Origin: Pseudarthrobacter polychromogenes
GTDB taxonomy: Bacteria; Actinomycetota; Actinomycetes; Actinomycetales; Micrococcaceae
Assembly: GCF_014644495.1 (NCBI RefSeq)
Contig: NZ_BMKU01000006.1
Location: 166,964-230,963 of the forward strand
Direction of reading: 5' to 3'
DNA: 64,000 nt
Of the stretch, positions 36,203-45,380 are shown piece by piece. A program made the position numbers and the translations under genes. The notes beneath the pieces were generated by a model, which saw only the letters and a list, made by a program, of their open reading frames with translations, made no database searches and was not told the DNA's origin. Within the stretch, counting starts at the first letter, position 1. The number at the start of each line of letters is the position of its first letter.

Positions 36203-37252
36203 ATGTGGGAGGAGCGCGCTGAGCGTGCCCGGCGGGACATCGCCGCCCTGGGCACCAGCGGAATGAACCTGGCGGAGCTCTACCCTGCGGCGCTCGCCGT
36301 GGTGCAGCGGACGGTGCCGTTCGAGCAGGGGTGCTGGGCCGGCGTCGACCCCCAGAACCTGGTGATGACGTCCATCACCAACTGGAAGCCGTGGCCGGTG
36401 CGGAAAGAGGAGTTCGTGGAGTACTCGGCCCGCTTCGCAGAGACCGAATACGCGGGCAACGAACCCAACACCTTCGCCCAGCTGCTGCGGCGTCCCTGTC
36501 CCATCGCACGCATGTCCGACGCCCCGCACCGGGAGGTGGTCCGCAGCGTCCGGATCAATGACCTGCTCAAGCCGCAGGGCCTGGAGCACGAACTGCGGGC
36601 GGCATTCCGGGTGGACGATGCCTGCTGGGGTGTCGGCAGCATCTTCCGCGATGCCGGACGTGACTTCACGGACCGCGAGGTGGAGTTCCTGGCTGCGGTG
36701 ACAGCCACCCTCGCGGCAGCCACCAGGATCGCCGTGAGGGCAGGGCACCCAGCCCGGGCAGCCGCCGTCGGGCCTGTGATTGTCATTGCCGGCCCGCACG
36801 GGGAACTGAGGGCGGCAACCCCCGCCGCCGTTTCCTGGCTGGCCGGGGTGGAGGATGCCTTGCCGGGCCGTTTCAGCATGGTGCTGTACTCGCTGGTGGC
36901 GCAGGCCTCCGCCGCAGTGTCCGGTACGGCCAGAGCCAGGATGCGCGACGCCGGGAACAACTGGGTGGTGCTGCAGGCCAGCCGCCTGATCACCGGTGAC
37001 GATCCCGAGCAGATGGTGGTCACCGTGGAGCCCGCAACCACCCATGACCTGGCCACCCTGCTGCTGGCCGCGTATGGCGTCACGGCACGCGAGCAGGAGG
37101 TCTGCCTGGAGGTGCTGTCCGGTAATCCGACGGCGGACATCGCCCGGCACCTGTTCATCTCGCCGCACACTGTGCATGACCACCTGAAGTCGCTCTTCGA
37201 GAAGGTGGGCGTGGGCAGCCGCGGCGAACTGGTGGCCAGGCTGGTGGCCTGA
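36203..37252 (+). CDS. LuxR-family transcriptional regulator
   Basis: Regulator of 349 residues. A long N-terminal part with GAF-like features (about 1-180, FRVDDACWGVGSIFRDAGRDFTDREVEFL) precedes a C-terminal LuxR helix-turn-helix: YGVTAREQEVCLEVLSGNPTADIARHLFISPHTVHDHLKSLFEKVGV. This layout is common in actinobacteria; a small-molecule signal for the GAF part is assumed. I chose the ATG at 36203, as the open frame extends well upstream across the divergent gene. Confidence 0.85.
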   Translation: MWEERAERARRDIAALGTSGMNLAELYPAALAVVQRTVPFEQGCWAGVDPQNLVMTSITNWKPWPVRKEEFVEYSARFAETEYAGNEPNTFAQLLRRPCPIARMSDAPHREVVRSVRINDLLKPQGLEHELRAAFRVDDACWGVGSIFRDAGRDFTDREVEFLAAVTATLAAATRIAVRAGHPARAAAVGPVIVIAGPHGELRAATPAAVSWLAGVEDALPGRFSMVLYSLVAQASAAVSGTARARMRDAGNNWVVLQASRLITGDDPEQMVVTVEPATTHDLATLLLAAYGVTAREQEVCLEVLSGNPTADIARHLFISPHTVHDHLKSLFEKVGVGSRGELVARLVA

Positions 37253-37328
37253 AGGCCCCGGCGCTGCCCTGGAAACGCGCCACAGCGCCAGTACTGTACG
37301 GCCCTTCCACGCCGGTGCGCGCGCTTGT

Positions 37329-37442
37329 ATGCTGTGGATCGGAGAGCCGGGAAGCCTGGTCGGCCCGCAGTCAATTCCTGCGGAACGCCTTGGCGCCGCC
37401 AAGGGCGTTCGCGTGACGAGCCAAGGAGCGGACTGCCGATGA
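37329..37442 (+). CDS. Possible 37-residue leader ORF before the ABC exporter
   Basis: An ATG at 37329 opens a 37-codon frame whose TGA overlaps the ATPase start codon as ATGA, and a strong hairpin (37383-37410: GAACGCC-TTGGC / GCCAA-G-GGCGTTC with a 3-base loop) lies inside it. This is the layout of leader peptides that control antibiotic-exporter genes by ribosome stalling. Against it, no ribosome site precedes the ATG and codon use is unremarkable. Confidence 0.3.
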   Translation: MLWIGEPGSLVGPQSIPAERLGAAKGVRVTSQGADCR

Positions 37443-38398
37443 ATGCAGCAGCACAACCCGTTATCGAAGCCCGCGGCCTGGTTAAGGACTTCGGCAGAAC
37501 CCGGGCGCTGGACGGCCTCAACCTGAGTGTGGCGCCGGGGGAGGTGCACGGATTCCTGGGTCCCAACGGCGCCGGCAAATCCACCACGCTGCGGATCCTC
37601 CTGGGCCTGATCCGGCCCACCACGGGCATCGCCCGCGTCTTCGGGCTGGACCCGTGGGCCGACCCGGTCAGCGTGCACCGGGACGTTGCCTACGTTCCGG
37701 GCGACGTGAGCCTGTGGCCGAACCTTTCCGGCGGCGAAGTCATCGACCTCCTCACCGGCCTCCGCGGCGGTGCCGACGACAAGCTGCGCCGCGACCTCAT
37801 CGCGGAGTTCGAGTTTGATCCCCGCAAGAAGGCCCGCACCTATTCGAAGGGCAACCGGCAGAAGGTCGCCCTGATAGCGGCGTTTGCCCGCCCTGCGCGG
37901 CTGTACCTGCTGGATGAGCCGAGCGCCGGCCTGGACCCGGTGATGGATGCCGTGTTCCGGCGCCAGATTGCGCGGGTCAGCCGGGATGGAGCCACCGTTT
38001 TGCTGTCCAGCCACATCCTCAGCGAAGTGGAACAGCTCTGTGACCGGGTGACCATCATCCGCGCCGGGACAGCCGTGGAAACGGGCACCCTGGGCGAGCT
38101 GCGGCACCTGCAGCGCACCCATTTCCGCGTCACCGGGCTGGCTGATCCGGCACGGCTGGCTGCGATGCCAGGAACCCACGGGGTGAGCATTGCCGGCAGC
38201 GCCGCGGAGTTCGACGCCGACCCCGGGGACCTCGGGGCTGTCCTGGCCGGCATCGCGGAACCGGGGATCAGCGGCCTGTCGGTGGCTCCGCCGTCGCTGG
38301 AGTCCCTGTTCCTGCGCCATTACAGCGACGGCAATGGAGAGCAGCGGGCCGGCAACGGCAAGGACAGCAGCGAGCGTACGGACAGCGGGGTGCTGTGA
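37439..38398 (+). CDS. ABC exporter ATPase subunit
   Basis: ATP-binding protein of 319 residues of the drug-exporter DrrA-like group. Walker A GPNGAGKST, signature YSKGNRQKV, Walker B LYLLDEPSAGLD and the switch histidine region LLSSHILSEVEQLCD are all intact. AAGGAG lies 11 bases before the ATG. Its stop overlaps the permease gene start (TGATG), so the two subunits are made together. Confidence 0.92.
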   Translation: MNAAAQPVIEARGLVKDFGRTRALDGLNLSVAPGEVHGFLGPNGAGKSTTLRILLGLIRPTTGIARVFGLDPWADPVSVHRDVAYVPGDVSLWPNLSGGEVIDLLTGLRGGADDKLRRDLIAEFEFDPRKKARTYSKGNRQKVALIAAFARPARLYLLDEPSAGLDPVMDAVFRRQIARVSRDGATVLLSSHILSEVEQLCDRVTIIRAGTAVETGTLGELRHLQRTHFRVTGLADPARLAAMPGTHGVSIAGSAAEFDADPGDLGAVLAGIAEPGISGLSVAPPSLESLFLRHYSDGNGEQRAGNGKDSSERTDSGVL

Positions 38399-40017
38399 TG
38401 TCCGGGGTGCTGCGACTGCTCCTGTTCCAGGCCCGGCGGGACAGGGTGGCGCTGCCGGTCTGGATCCTGGGCATCACCCTGCTCAGTTTCGCCACCTCCA
38501 CCGCCGTCGCCACCCAGTTCGGGGATGAGGCAGCGCAGGCCGCCATCCTCACCCTGGCGGCAGCGAATCCGGCGTTCCTGTTCCTCCGCGGCCTGCCGGA
38601 CGGGACCGGCGTGGGCGCGGTGGTGTTCTTCCAGGGCTACGCGTTCACCGCAGTCCTGGCCGGCCTGATGAGCACCTTCCTGGTGGTGCGGCACACGCGC
38701 TCGGATGAAGAGCTGGGACGGGCCGAACTCCTCGGTTCGGTGCCTATCCAGCGGGCCGCGTCCCTGGCGGCAACGCTGCTGCTGGGCGCCGCGGCCAACC
38801 TGGTGCTGGCCGTCTTTGTAGCCGGTGCCTTCATTGCGGCCGGACTGCCCGCAGCCGGTTCGGCTGCGGCGGGTGCCGCCGTCGGGGGCGTGGGCATCTT
38901 CTTTGTGGCACTTGCGGCCGTGGCCGCACAGGCCCTGCCCTCGGGACGCAGCGCGAACGGTGCCGCCGCGGGACTGGTCGGCGCGGCCTACCTGGTCCGC
39001 GGCATCGGAGACGCGCTGGGGACCCCGTCAGCGGACCTGCTGCACGTCACGAGTGCCTGGCCGTCGCTCCTCTCGCCCATCGGCTGGGGCCAGCGCACGC
39101 GGCCGTTCACCAGCCCGGACCTGGCTTTCCTGCTGGTGCCGCTGGCTGCGGCGGCCGTCCTGGGCGCCGTGTCGGTGATGGTCCGACGGCGGCGGGACGT
39201 GGGTGCCAGCCTGCTGCCCGAGCGTGCCGGCAGGGAGCGCGCAGGGGTGGGCGGTACCTCCTTTGTGGGCCTGGCGTGGCGCCTTCAGCGGGCCACGGTG
39301 GCTGGCTGGTGCATTGCGGCGGGAGCCCTGGGTGCCGTGGCGGGTGCCCTTGGCCCGGCAGTCACTGAGACGGTATCCAGCCTGGGGCCGGTGAAGGAGT
39401 TGATCGAGCGGCTGGTGCCCGGCGGGCAGGCCGGACTGATCGACGTGTTCGTCACGGCACTGCTGGGCATGGCCGGGGTGTTCGCGGCCGCCGCCGGGAT
39501 CCAGGCAGTCCTTCGGATGCGCGCCGAGGAAGCGGAAGGCAGGGCGGAGATCCTGCTGTCAGCGCCGGTATCCCGTGCCCGCTGGCTGGGCGCCAACCTG
39601 TTCGTCGCCGCGGTCTCCGCCGCCGTGGTCTCCACGACGGCGGGAGCCGCTGCCGCCGTTGGCCTGGCTGTCTCAGGGACCTCCGACGGGCCCGCCTGGT
39701 CACTGGTGCCGGCGGCGCTGGCGCACGTCCCCGCAGCCCTGGTGTTCCTGGCCGCGGCCGCGGTCGCTTTCGCGCTGGCACCGCGGCTGAGCATCCTGGT
39801 GGCGTGGGGCGTGCTTGCTGTGGCTATAGTCCTGGGCGAGTTCGGGGAGCTGTTCGGCCTGCCGGCGTGGCTGCAGGACGCGAGCCCGTTCCGGCACTCT
39901 TCCGCCATGCCGGTGGAATCCTTCAACCAAGCGGGGGCGGTGGGCCTGCTGCTCGTGGCGGCGGCCGGGGCCGCGCTGGCCGCCTACTTCCTGCGCAGGC
40001 GGGACCTCACAGCCTGA
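38398..40017 (+). CDS. ABC exporter permease (polyketide-antibiotic exporter type)
   Basis: Large permease of 539 residues with about twelve predicted helices, apparently two fused six-helix halves, as in the TnrB-like exporters of polyketide antibiotics. The first half begins SGVLRLLLFQARRDRVALPVWILGI and the second around residue 285 (FVGLAWRLQRATVAGWCIAAG). It probably exports a hydrophobic antibiotic or lipid and protects the cell; the substrate is not known. Confidence 0.88.
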   Translation: MSGVLRLLLFQARRDRVALPVWILGITLLSFATSTAVATQFGDEAAQAAILTLAAANPAFLFLRGLPDGTGVGAVVFFQGYAFTAVLAGLMSTFLVVRHTRSDEELGRAELLGSVPIQRAASLAATLLLGAAANLVLAVFVAGAFIAAGLPAAGSAAAGAAVGGVGIFFVALAAVAAQALPSGRSANGAAAGLVGAAYLVRGIGDALGTPSADLLHVTSAWPSLLSPIGWGQRTRPFTSPDLAFLLVPLAAAAVLGAVSVMVRRRRDVGASLLPERAGRERAGVGGTSFVGLAWRLQRATVAGWCIAAGALGAVAGALGPAVTETVSSLGPVKELIERLVPGGQAGLIDVFVTALLGMAGVFAAAAGIQAVLRMRAEEAEGRAEILLSAPVSRARWLGANLFVAAVSAAVVSTTAGAAAAVGLAVSGTSDGPAWSLVPAALAHVPAALVFLAAAAVAFALAPRLSILVAWGVLAVAIVLGEFGELFGLPAWLQDASPFRHSSAMPVESFNQAGAVGLLLVAAAGAALAAYFLRRRDLTA

Positions 40018-40427
40018 TGACGCACCCATGGTAAAACATAGAACCTTCGGGCTTTTCCCGCACACATGACGCTCCTATAGCTGTCAATCGTCGAGTTGAG
40101 CAGTGGCAGTGGCAGCTTGGTGTCAGCTGCCCACAATTGGGGACAATTCTTAACGGGTTATCCACCGCTACGACTGCCGAGGGAGCTGCCCAATGGCTCC
40201 CAAATATTCCAGCCGTGGATAACCCGAATTGCCCCCAACCGTGGACAGCTCAAAGTCACCTGGTCTGCGGATAGACCAAGCACCGGAGGATGTCAGAAGG
40301 CTACAAACCAATCAACCGCGTGCCAGCTTCTTTCGAACGTGGTAGTGCGGCTGTTCTCATGGAACAATCTGCCCATCGGCGCCTAGACCACCCTTCGCCG
40401 CAAAACACCAAAGTCGGGAGCATCAAC
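40018..40427. other. Gene-free gap containing a large inverted repeat
   Basis: About 410 bp without a convincing gene, more AT-rich than the DNA to its left. The main content is the 126-bp inverted-repeat element at 40125-40250, described separately. GC content drops here, marking the start of the accessory island. Confidence 0.6.
40125..40250. repeat. 126-bp near-palindrome (MITE-like or hairpin element)
   Basis: Left arm 40125-40169 and right arm 40211-40250 are reverse complements of each other over about 40 bases, with a 4-base gap (TTAA) and a few mismatches; the best block is CGGGTTATCCAC / GTGGATAACCCG. The loop of 41 bases has no matching arm. No transposase is inside. It looks like a miniature inverted-repeat element or a long RNA hairpin. 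Confidence 0.65.
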
Positions 40428-40697
40428 ATGTTGCGTAAGCAAAAAGTCTTGGTTGCCTCGTTGATCACCGCTGCCGTCGTCGTGACACTGGGGCTTTTGT
40501 TGGGTTGGGAGTGGGGCGCTGGCGTTCTTATAGGTTTGGGTGCCGGCTTGGGCACTTGGATTGGAGTTAGGTCCGGTAACAAGCATGCCAAGGAAACAGA
40601 CGAGTATCGCGAGCAGTGGTTGAACAAAAGAGCCAAGCGTCAGCAGCCTGGGCAAACGTCACCTGAGTCCTTGGACAGTGACAACCCCGGAAATTAG
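40428..40697 (+). CDS. Small two-helix membrane protein, unknown
   Basis: Protein of 89 residues with two hydrophobic segments (VLVASLITAAVVVTLGLLL and WGAGVLIGLGAGLGTWIGV) and a charged C-terminal tail. The ATG at 40428 follows GGGAG by seven bases. I do not recognise a family. It lies in the AT-richer island. Confidence 0.6.
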   Translation: MLRKQKVLVASLITAAVVVTLGLLLGWEWGAGVLIGLGAGLGTWIGVRSGNKHAKETDEYREQWLNKRAKRQQPGQTSPESLDSDNPGN

Positions 40698-40833
40698 TAC
40701 GTCCTAGGAGACTGCCTCAAGTACAGGGCTCTGGGATCCAGGAGAGGCTGCCGCTCGGATATGTAGCCACGGCGGAAGCCCGCAAGGGAGCCCTCAGCGT
40801 ACGCCGGGCGGCCAGTACCTTGTCATGATCCGG

Positions 40834-41256
40834 CTAGTCGCTGGTCCACATGGCATCAATGAGGGAACCGTAGCTCATGTCGCTGTTTGTCATCTTCCCT
40901 GCGTCTTCGTAACGCAGCACGAGCCAGTCCGACTGGTACCCGTCCTCCCCTAGCGTGCGGGCATACTCCTGTGCGGCACCACGTGTCCAAAACTGGTACA
41001 CCGCAATCTCGTCTGCCACGATTGCTGCTCTACAGCTCACCTGAGCTGAGCAGACCTCGGAGGTTACGTCCCGGGCGTTGGTCACCGGAAGGTTCGGCTG
41101 GTACTCAAAAGCCTCCACTGCGTTGCCAGGACTCAGGTACCAGCGATTGAACAAAGCGACGTGCGTCAGGAACAAAGCCGGCAGGAGCACCACAACAGCG
41201 GCAATGACCCACCGACGGAATCGACGCGACTGACCAAGCCTCTCGTTATCCCCCAT
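40834..41256 (-). CDS. Membrane-anchored hypothetical protein
   Basis: Protein of 140 residues: a short basic start, one helix (WVIAAVVVLLPALFLTHVALF, about 16-36) and an outer domain of about 100 residues with two close cysteines (EVCSAQVSC). It starts 70 bp from the end of the IS110 transposase gene, so the insertion may have displaced its promoter. No family recognised. Confidence 0.65.
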   Translation of the reverse strand: MGDNERLGQSRRFRRWVIAAVVVLLPALFLTHVALFNRWYLSPGNAVEAFEYQPNLPVTNARDVTSEVCSAQVSCRAAIVADEIAVYQFWTRGAAQEYARTLGEDGYQSDWLVLRYEDAGKMTNSDMSYGSLIDAMWTSD

Positions 41257-41325
41257 GCCGAGAGTTTAGTGGAAGCGGTGGGCTGGTTGCCCTTGCCCTT
41301 GCCGATCCCGGATGAACGGTCAGCC

Positions 41326-42555
41326 TCAGCCTCTCGCCGGCGCCGCTTGTTCCTCCAGCCATCGCCGATACGCGGAGATGAGACTATCGTTTCTGGTTTG
41401 CCCGCGCTCCAGTCGGGAAAGGTAAGACGGCCATTGATGTAGGTGCTCGGCCGCGTTCTGAAGGGTCAGTCCCAGCTCTTGTCGGAGCGGTCGCAGATCG
41501 GCAATTGAAGGGGCCGGGACGGGGTTCATAATCTGTCGAAAAAGCTCGCGGGCGACATAGCGCTTCAGGCGCCGCATGATTTCCCGTTTGCCTTTACCTT
41601 CCAGCGTTCGTTTGGCCACGTATGCCTTCGTCCTGGGATCAGAGCCCATGCGCACCAACACGACATGATGAAGGGCCTTGTTGGCATTGCGGTCCCCGCC
41701 GCGGCTCAGCCTGTGACGGCTCGTTTTGCCCGAGGACGCGGGGACGGGCGCTACCCCCACCAGTGCCGCGAACTGGGCCTCGCTGCCGACACGTTCCAGG
41801 TTGTCGCCCACTGTCACCAGCAGCTGGCTGGCAACCTCAACACCGACTCCCGGAAGGTCGCAGAGCAACGGCGCGTACGCATCAAGAATTTCCTTCAACG
41901 CCGAATCGGCCTCAGTGATTTCCTCGGTAAGTGACTGATATCTGCAGGCCAGTTTCTTCAGAGTCCACGCAGTCACATGGACGGGGTCTGCATGATGACC
42001 AGCAGGCCTGGCCCGTGACATCGCCGCGATCATGGCCGCCGTCACCATGCCACGGTATTTCTCCCTGATCACCTCGGGAGAGGAGACCAGAAGATCCTTG
42101 ATCTGGTTGATCGCAGCAGTCCTCGCCTTCATGGCCGACGATCGTGACGCCCGCAGCACACCCATGCACTCCACCGGGCCGTCCTTGTCCTTGGGAACAG
42201 CAGTGCAGCGCTCAGCCAACACCGATTCAGTGGCGTCATATGCATCCAGAGGATCGGACTTGCCCCTGAGCCGGCGCTGCTGACGGTTGGGCCGGTTCAC
42301 CTCCACCACGGACAGGCCTTCGGAGCGCAGCACCTTGGTCAGCGCAGCACCGTAGGTGCCGGTGCATTCAACACCGAACGCAACAACCTCCCCATAGGAC
42401 CGGGCGAACTCAACAATTTTCCGGTACCCGGATCCTGTTGCGACGAATTCACGGTCCGCCAGAGGCCGGCCGTGCTCGGTAACAACGGCAACGTGATGAG
42501 TGTCCGCATGAGTATCCACACCGACAATGACTCGGACTTCTTCCTTATCCGGCAT
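41326..42555 (-). mobile_element. IS110-family transposase with C-terminal helix-turn-helix
   Basis: Transposase (recombinase) of 409 residues. The RuvC-like DEDD residues are visible as Asp14 (GVDTHADTH), Glu63 (ECTGTYG), Asp101 and Asp104/107 (DPLDAYDA), followed by a helix-hairpin-helix (LPGVGVEVASQLL) and the Tnp domain with the conserved serine in PASSGKTSRHRLSRGGDRNANKAL. Usual members end near residue 345; here about 60 further residues (LRPLRQELGLTLQNAAEHL, then PSYLSRLERGQ) look like an XRE-type DNA-binding domain. AGGGAAGG precedes the ATG. The gene appears complete, so the element could be active. Element ends cannot be defined because IS110 elements have no clear inverted repeats. 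Confidence 0.9.
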
Positions 42556-42780
42556 AGTGCCTTCCCTGACGAAGCGAGATCACGTGGCCTGGGTGGGCAG
42601 ACAACACGGTAAGGGGATCATGGTCAAGCTACTATCAAGTCATGACCGCCCAGCCCAACGCGAAAAGGTCATGAACCAGCGGACAATACATGTGAAAGAC
42701 AGCGCCCCGAAGAACGCGTCAAGTGGACGAAGAGTCACACCGGTTCAAAACCAATACCATCATTACCGTGGACGACGGGG
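42556..42780 (-). ncRNA. Candidate bridge-RNA region upstream of the IS110 transposase
   Basis: IS110 elements of the IS621 kind encode a structured guide (bridge) RNA between the left end and the transposase ATG. This region, on the transposase strand, has no gene and can form stems such as TCATGACC/GGTCATGA (42670-42677 with 42641-42648), plus GGTCA/TGACC nearby. The approximate limits are a guess; structure prediction with two internal loops would be needed. Confidence 0.4.
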
Positions 42781-43298
42781 ACCCACGTGGCCGGCTGCTC
42801 ACAAGCGCCAGGACCACGAGCGGGAATTTCACCACCGGGGCCGGCGAATATGCACAGCCTGGAAACAGCGAGCACGCCTTGGAATGAATTAGCTTCCTAC
42901 TTCACTTTCCCGCCAACTTTAAAGATCAGCTCAAGCCATTTGATGGAGCCGGAGGAGGTCTTTAGTAAGTACCGCAAGTTTCCCTAGTCGGCCGCACCTA
43001 AAAGGACTATCCTTCGCATAGGTGTCGACGCAAAGACGTAATTGGATACCTTGATAAAGCCCCGGCGCAATACGCGCCACGGGACTGTTCGGCCTCTCAG
43101 GCCGTCGCATTGGCTTCAGCGTGTGTATCTACGCACCCAGTGAGTCAACCAACAACTCAGATGTCCAGGGCACACTTGTCCATGTCTTTGTGTGCCTTCA
43201 AACCGTGCAGGCTTTCCACCCGATCGCCGTGCTTAATCACACGTCAATTTGCTTCGCATCTGACTCATGCTTGGAATCCTTTGAAAAGCGGACAAACA
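42781..43298. other. Gene-free gap in the accessory island
   Basis: About 520 bp between the IS110 leader and the secreted-protein gene. I see only short palindromes, for example GGCCTCTCAGGCC near 43094, and no open frame with coding character or family resemblance. It may hold the IS boundary and decayed DNA. Confidence 0.5.
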
Positions 43299-43988
43299 AT
43301 GAAATCCCTGAAGATACTCCTTGTGCCACTCCTGCTCGTTGGCGGCTTGGCCGGCGTCCCCGGAGCGCAAGCAGCGGAATTACCCCCCAGCCTCGCCGGT
43401 GAAGTCCTTACAGGGACTCAAGGTCCGGAAGGTGCCGTGGGGACCTGCAACAGCGGAGCAGCAGCGGGCACATTCACCTATCATGCAGAGGGAACGGCCA
43501 CGGGCCCATACCCCGGCACTTTCGTGGAGGACATCACCATCGGTGCGGGGTACATGCCCTTCAATTTGCCCGAGTCGGCACCGACCATGTCTTCCTTCCA
43601 CGCCACCTTCACCATCACCAGCGGCTCAACAATAATCACCGGCACCAAGGAATTACCTGAATTCGCGCCCGGATTCGCCTGGTGCACTGGTACCTCACAG
43701 CCCGTTTTCTACGGCTTCTTCGAAACCACTGCCCTGACCTACTCCGCGACCATCGAGACCGACGGCAGAACATACGTCGACAGCGGAACAGCCAAAGCGC
43801 GGGACGCAGAATTCGACGGCAACCGCGCGGCTGCGCACAAGACCTTCACCGAGGAGTTCCTCACATCCAACGGCGTCGCCCCTCGTGAGCCGCTCACCAA
43901 AGAAGAGTGCAAGAACGGCGGCTGGAAGATCTTCCCACAGAAATTCAAGAACGAGGCTAAGTGCAAACAATATGTGGCCGAGCACTGA
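43299..43988 (+). CDS. Secreted hypothetical protein
   Basis: Protein of 229 residues with a classic signal peptide (MKSLKILLVPLLLVGGLAGVPGAQA, cleavage near AQA-AE). The mature part has about four cysteines and a Thr/Ser-rich beta-like middle (FHATFTITSGSTIITGT) and ends in a lysine- and cysteine-rich tail. The tail (CKNGGWKIFPQKFKNEAKC) resembles a short motif seen at the C-terminus of other actinobacterial secreted proteins. No function known. Only a weak ribosome site. Confidence 0.65.
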   Translation: MKSLKILLVPLLLVGGLAGVPGAQAAELPPSLAGEVLTGTQGPEGAVGTCNSGAAAGTFTYHAEGTATGPYPGTFVEDITIGAGYMPFNLPESAPTMSSFHATFTITSGSTIITGTKELPEFAPGFAWCTGTSQPVFYGFFETTALTYSATIETDGRTYVDSGTAKARDAEFDGNRAAAHKTFTEEFLTSNGVAPREPLTKEECKNGGWKIFPQKFKNEAKCKQYVAEH

Positions 43989-44150
43989 CCGCCTAGAGGA
44001 GCGACTTGGATTAGGGTGCAGTTCACGGTGAGACCCAATAGGGCACCCGCACGCAATAGGCAGTGACAAGAGTCTGCCTATTCGAACTGGATCCCGAGCC
44101 CAGCCGGCTTCCCCTTTGTCATGATTCGACGGCCATAGGAGCATGATGAG

Positions 44151-45362
44151 ATGGAGCACCCAGCGATGAAAATGATGCTGCTGACCGCCGGGACGCGCGG
44201 CGACGTGGAACCCTTCTTTGCGCTGGCCCGGGCCGCCGCGGCCCGGGGGCACCAGGTCCGGATTGCCATTCCGGAGAACTCCGGCGCGGACACCGCCGGG
44301 CTGGACACCGTCAGCCTGCGCATGGACTTCGCCCGGCTCGTCAGTGACCAGGGGGTTTCTCCCCGGGCTGCGGCCAGGACGTTCCGGACAGTGATCCGGC
44401 CCGCGGTTAGCCAGCTGCTCTCCGCGGCCGTGGAGCACATCGCGGCCTACGCCCCGGATGTGGTGGTCTATCACCCGAAAATCCTCAGTGCTCCGGCCGC
44501 GGCCCACAGGCTGGGGATCCCGTCAGTGCTGGTGGAGACCGTGCCCGCGCTGACGCCCACCAGGGAGTTCCCGTCGCCCATCATCCCCGCGGCCAGCCTG
44601 GGCCCGCTGAACCGGGCCAGCTACGCACCGGCGAGGGCGGCCACACTGATGTTCAGGCGGGAACTGCAGGCTGCCCTGGAGATCCTGCCCGGCAGAACCG
44701 GACCTACAACGGAAACCCGCGCCACACTGATCCCCGTCAGTCCCCACCTGCTTCCCCGCCCGTCCGATTGGCCGGCGTCGGTGCACCTTACGGGCCACTG
44801 GGCCGAAAAACCCGCGGCCGCGGAGATCGACGACGAGCTGTCGGCTTTCCTGGAGGGCGGGGACTTTGTGTACGCGGGGTTCGGCTCAATGAAGGCCGGT
44901 GACGCCGCGGGCCGGGGCACGGCGATCATTGAGGCGGCCCGGAGGAACGGCCTGAGGGTGCTGGTTGCCACGGGCTGGGGAGGGATCGACATTCCGGCGG
45001 CCGCGATGGGCGGCGACGTCCTGGTCAGGGAGTCGGTGGCCCACCACATGGTCCTGCCACGCGGCGCGGCCGCTATCCACCACGGCGGCGCTGGAACGGT
45101 CCACGCCGTGGCACGGGCAGGTGTTCCGTCCGTGGTGGTGCCGTTCATCGCTGACCAGCCGTTCTGGGGAGCGGTCCTGCACCGGCGCGGCCTCGGCCCG
45201 AGTCCGCTCCCGTACCGGAAACTCACCGCGGACAAGCTGGCCAGGGCCCTTGGCGAAGCCCGAAGCTGCCGGAACCAGGCCGCGCGCACCGGTGAGCTGA
45301 TGCGCGCAGAGGATGGGACCGCCGTCGCGCTTGGTGTCCTGGAAAGCCTGGCGGGTGCGTAA
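44151..45362 (+). CDS. Glycosyltransferase family 1 (sterol/macrolide glucosyltransferase-like)
   Basis: Enzyme of 403 residues (398 if it starts at the ATG at 44166) with GT-B fold. Residues 8-20 (MLLTAGTRGDVEPF) form the N-terminal loop typical of Ugt51-like enzymes; the C-terminal nucleotide-sugar site is HHGGAGTVHAVARAGVPSVVVPFIADQPFWG. It probably moves glucose from UDP-glucose to a lipid or natural product. No partner genes point to the acceptor. Both starts have plausible ribosome sites. Confidence 0.87.
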   Translation: MEHPAMKMMLLTAGTRGDVEPFFALARAAAARGHQVRIAIPENSGADTAGLDTVSLRMDFARLVSDQGVSPRAAARTFRTVIRPAVSQLLSAAVEHIAAYAPDVVVYHPKILSAPAAAHRLGIPSVLVETVPALTPTREFPSPIIPAASLGPLNRASYAPARAATLMFRRELQAALEILPGRTGPTTETRATLIPVSPHLLPRPSDWPASVHLTGHWAEKPAAAEIDDELSAFLEGGDFVYAGFGSMKAGDAAGRGTAIIEAARRNGLRVLVATGWGGIDIPAAAMGGDVLVRESVAHHMVLPRGAAAIHHGGAGTVHAVARAGVPSVVVPFIADQPFWGAVLHRRGLGPSPLPYRKLTADKLARALGEARSCRNQAARTGELMRAEDGTAVALGVLESLAGA

Positions 45363-45380
45363 GGTTCCGCGGGCCGGCGT

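Noticed and set aside
40155..40224. Paired TTATCCAC-type boxes as an origin of replication
   Set aside because: Only two imperfect DnaA-box-like sequences are present, both inside one inverted repeat, with no replication gene or AT-rich unwinding stretch nearby.
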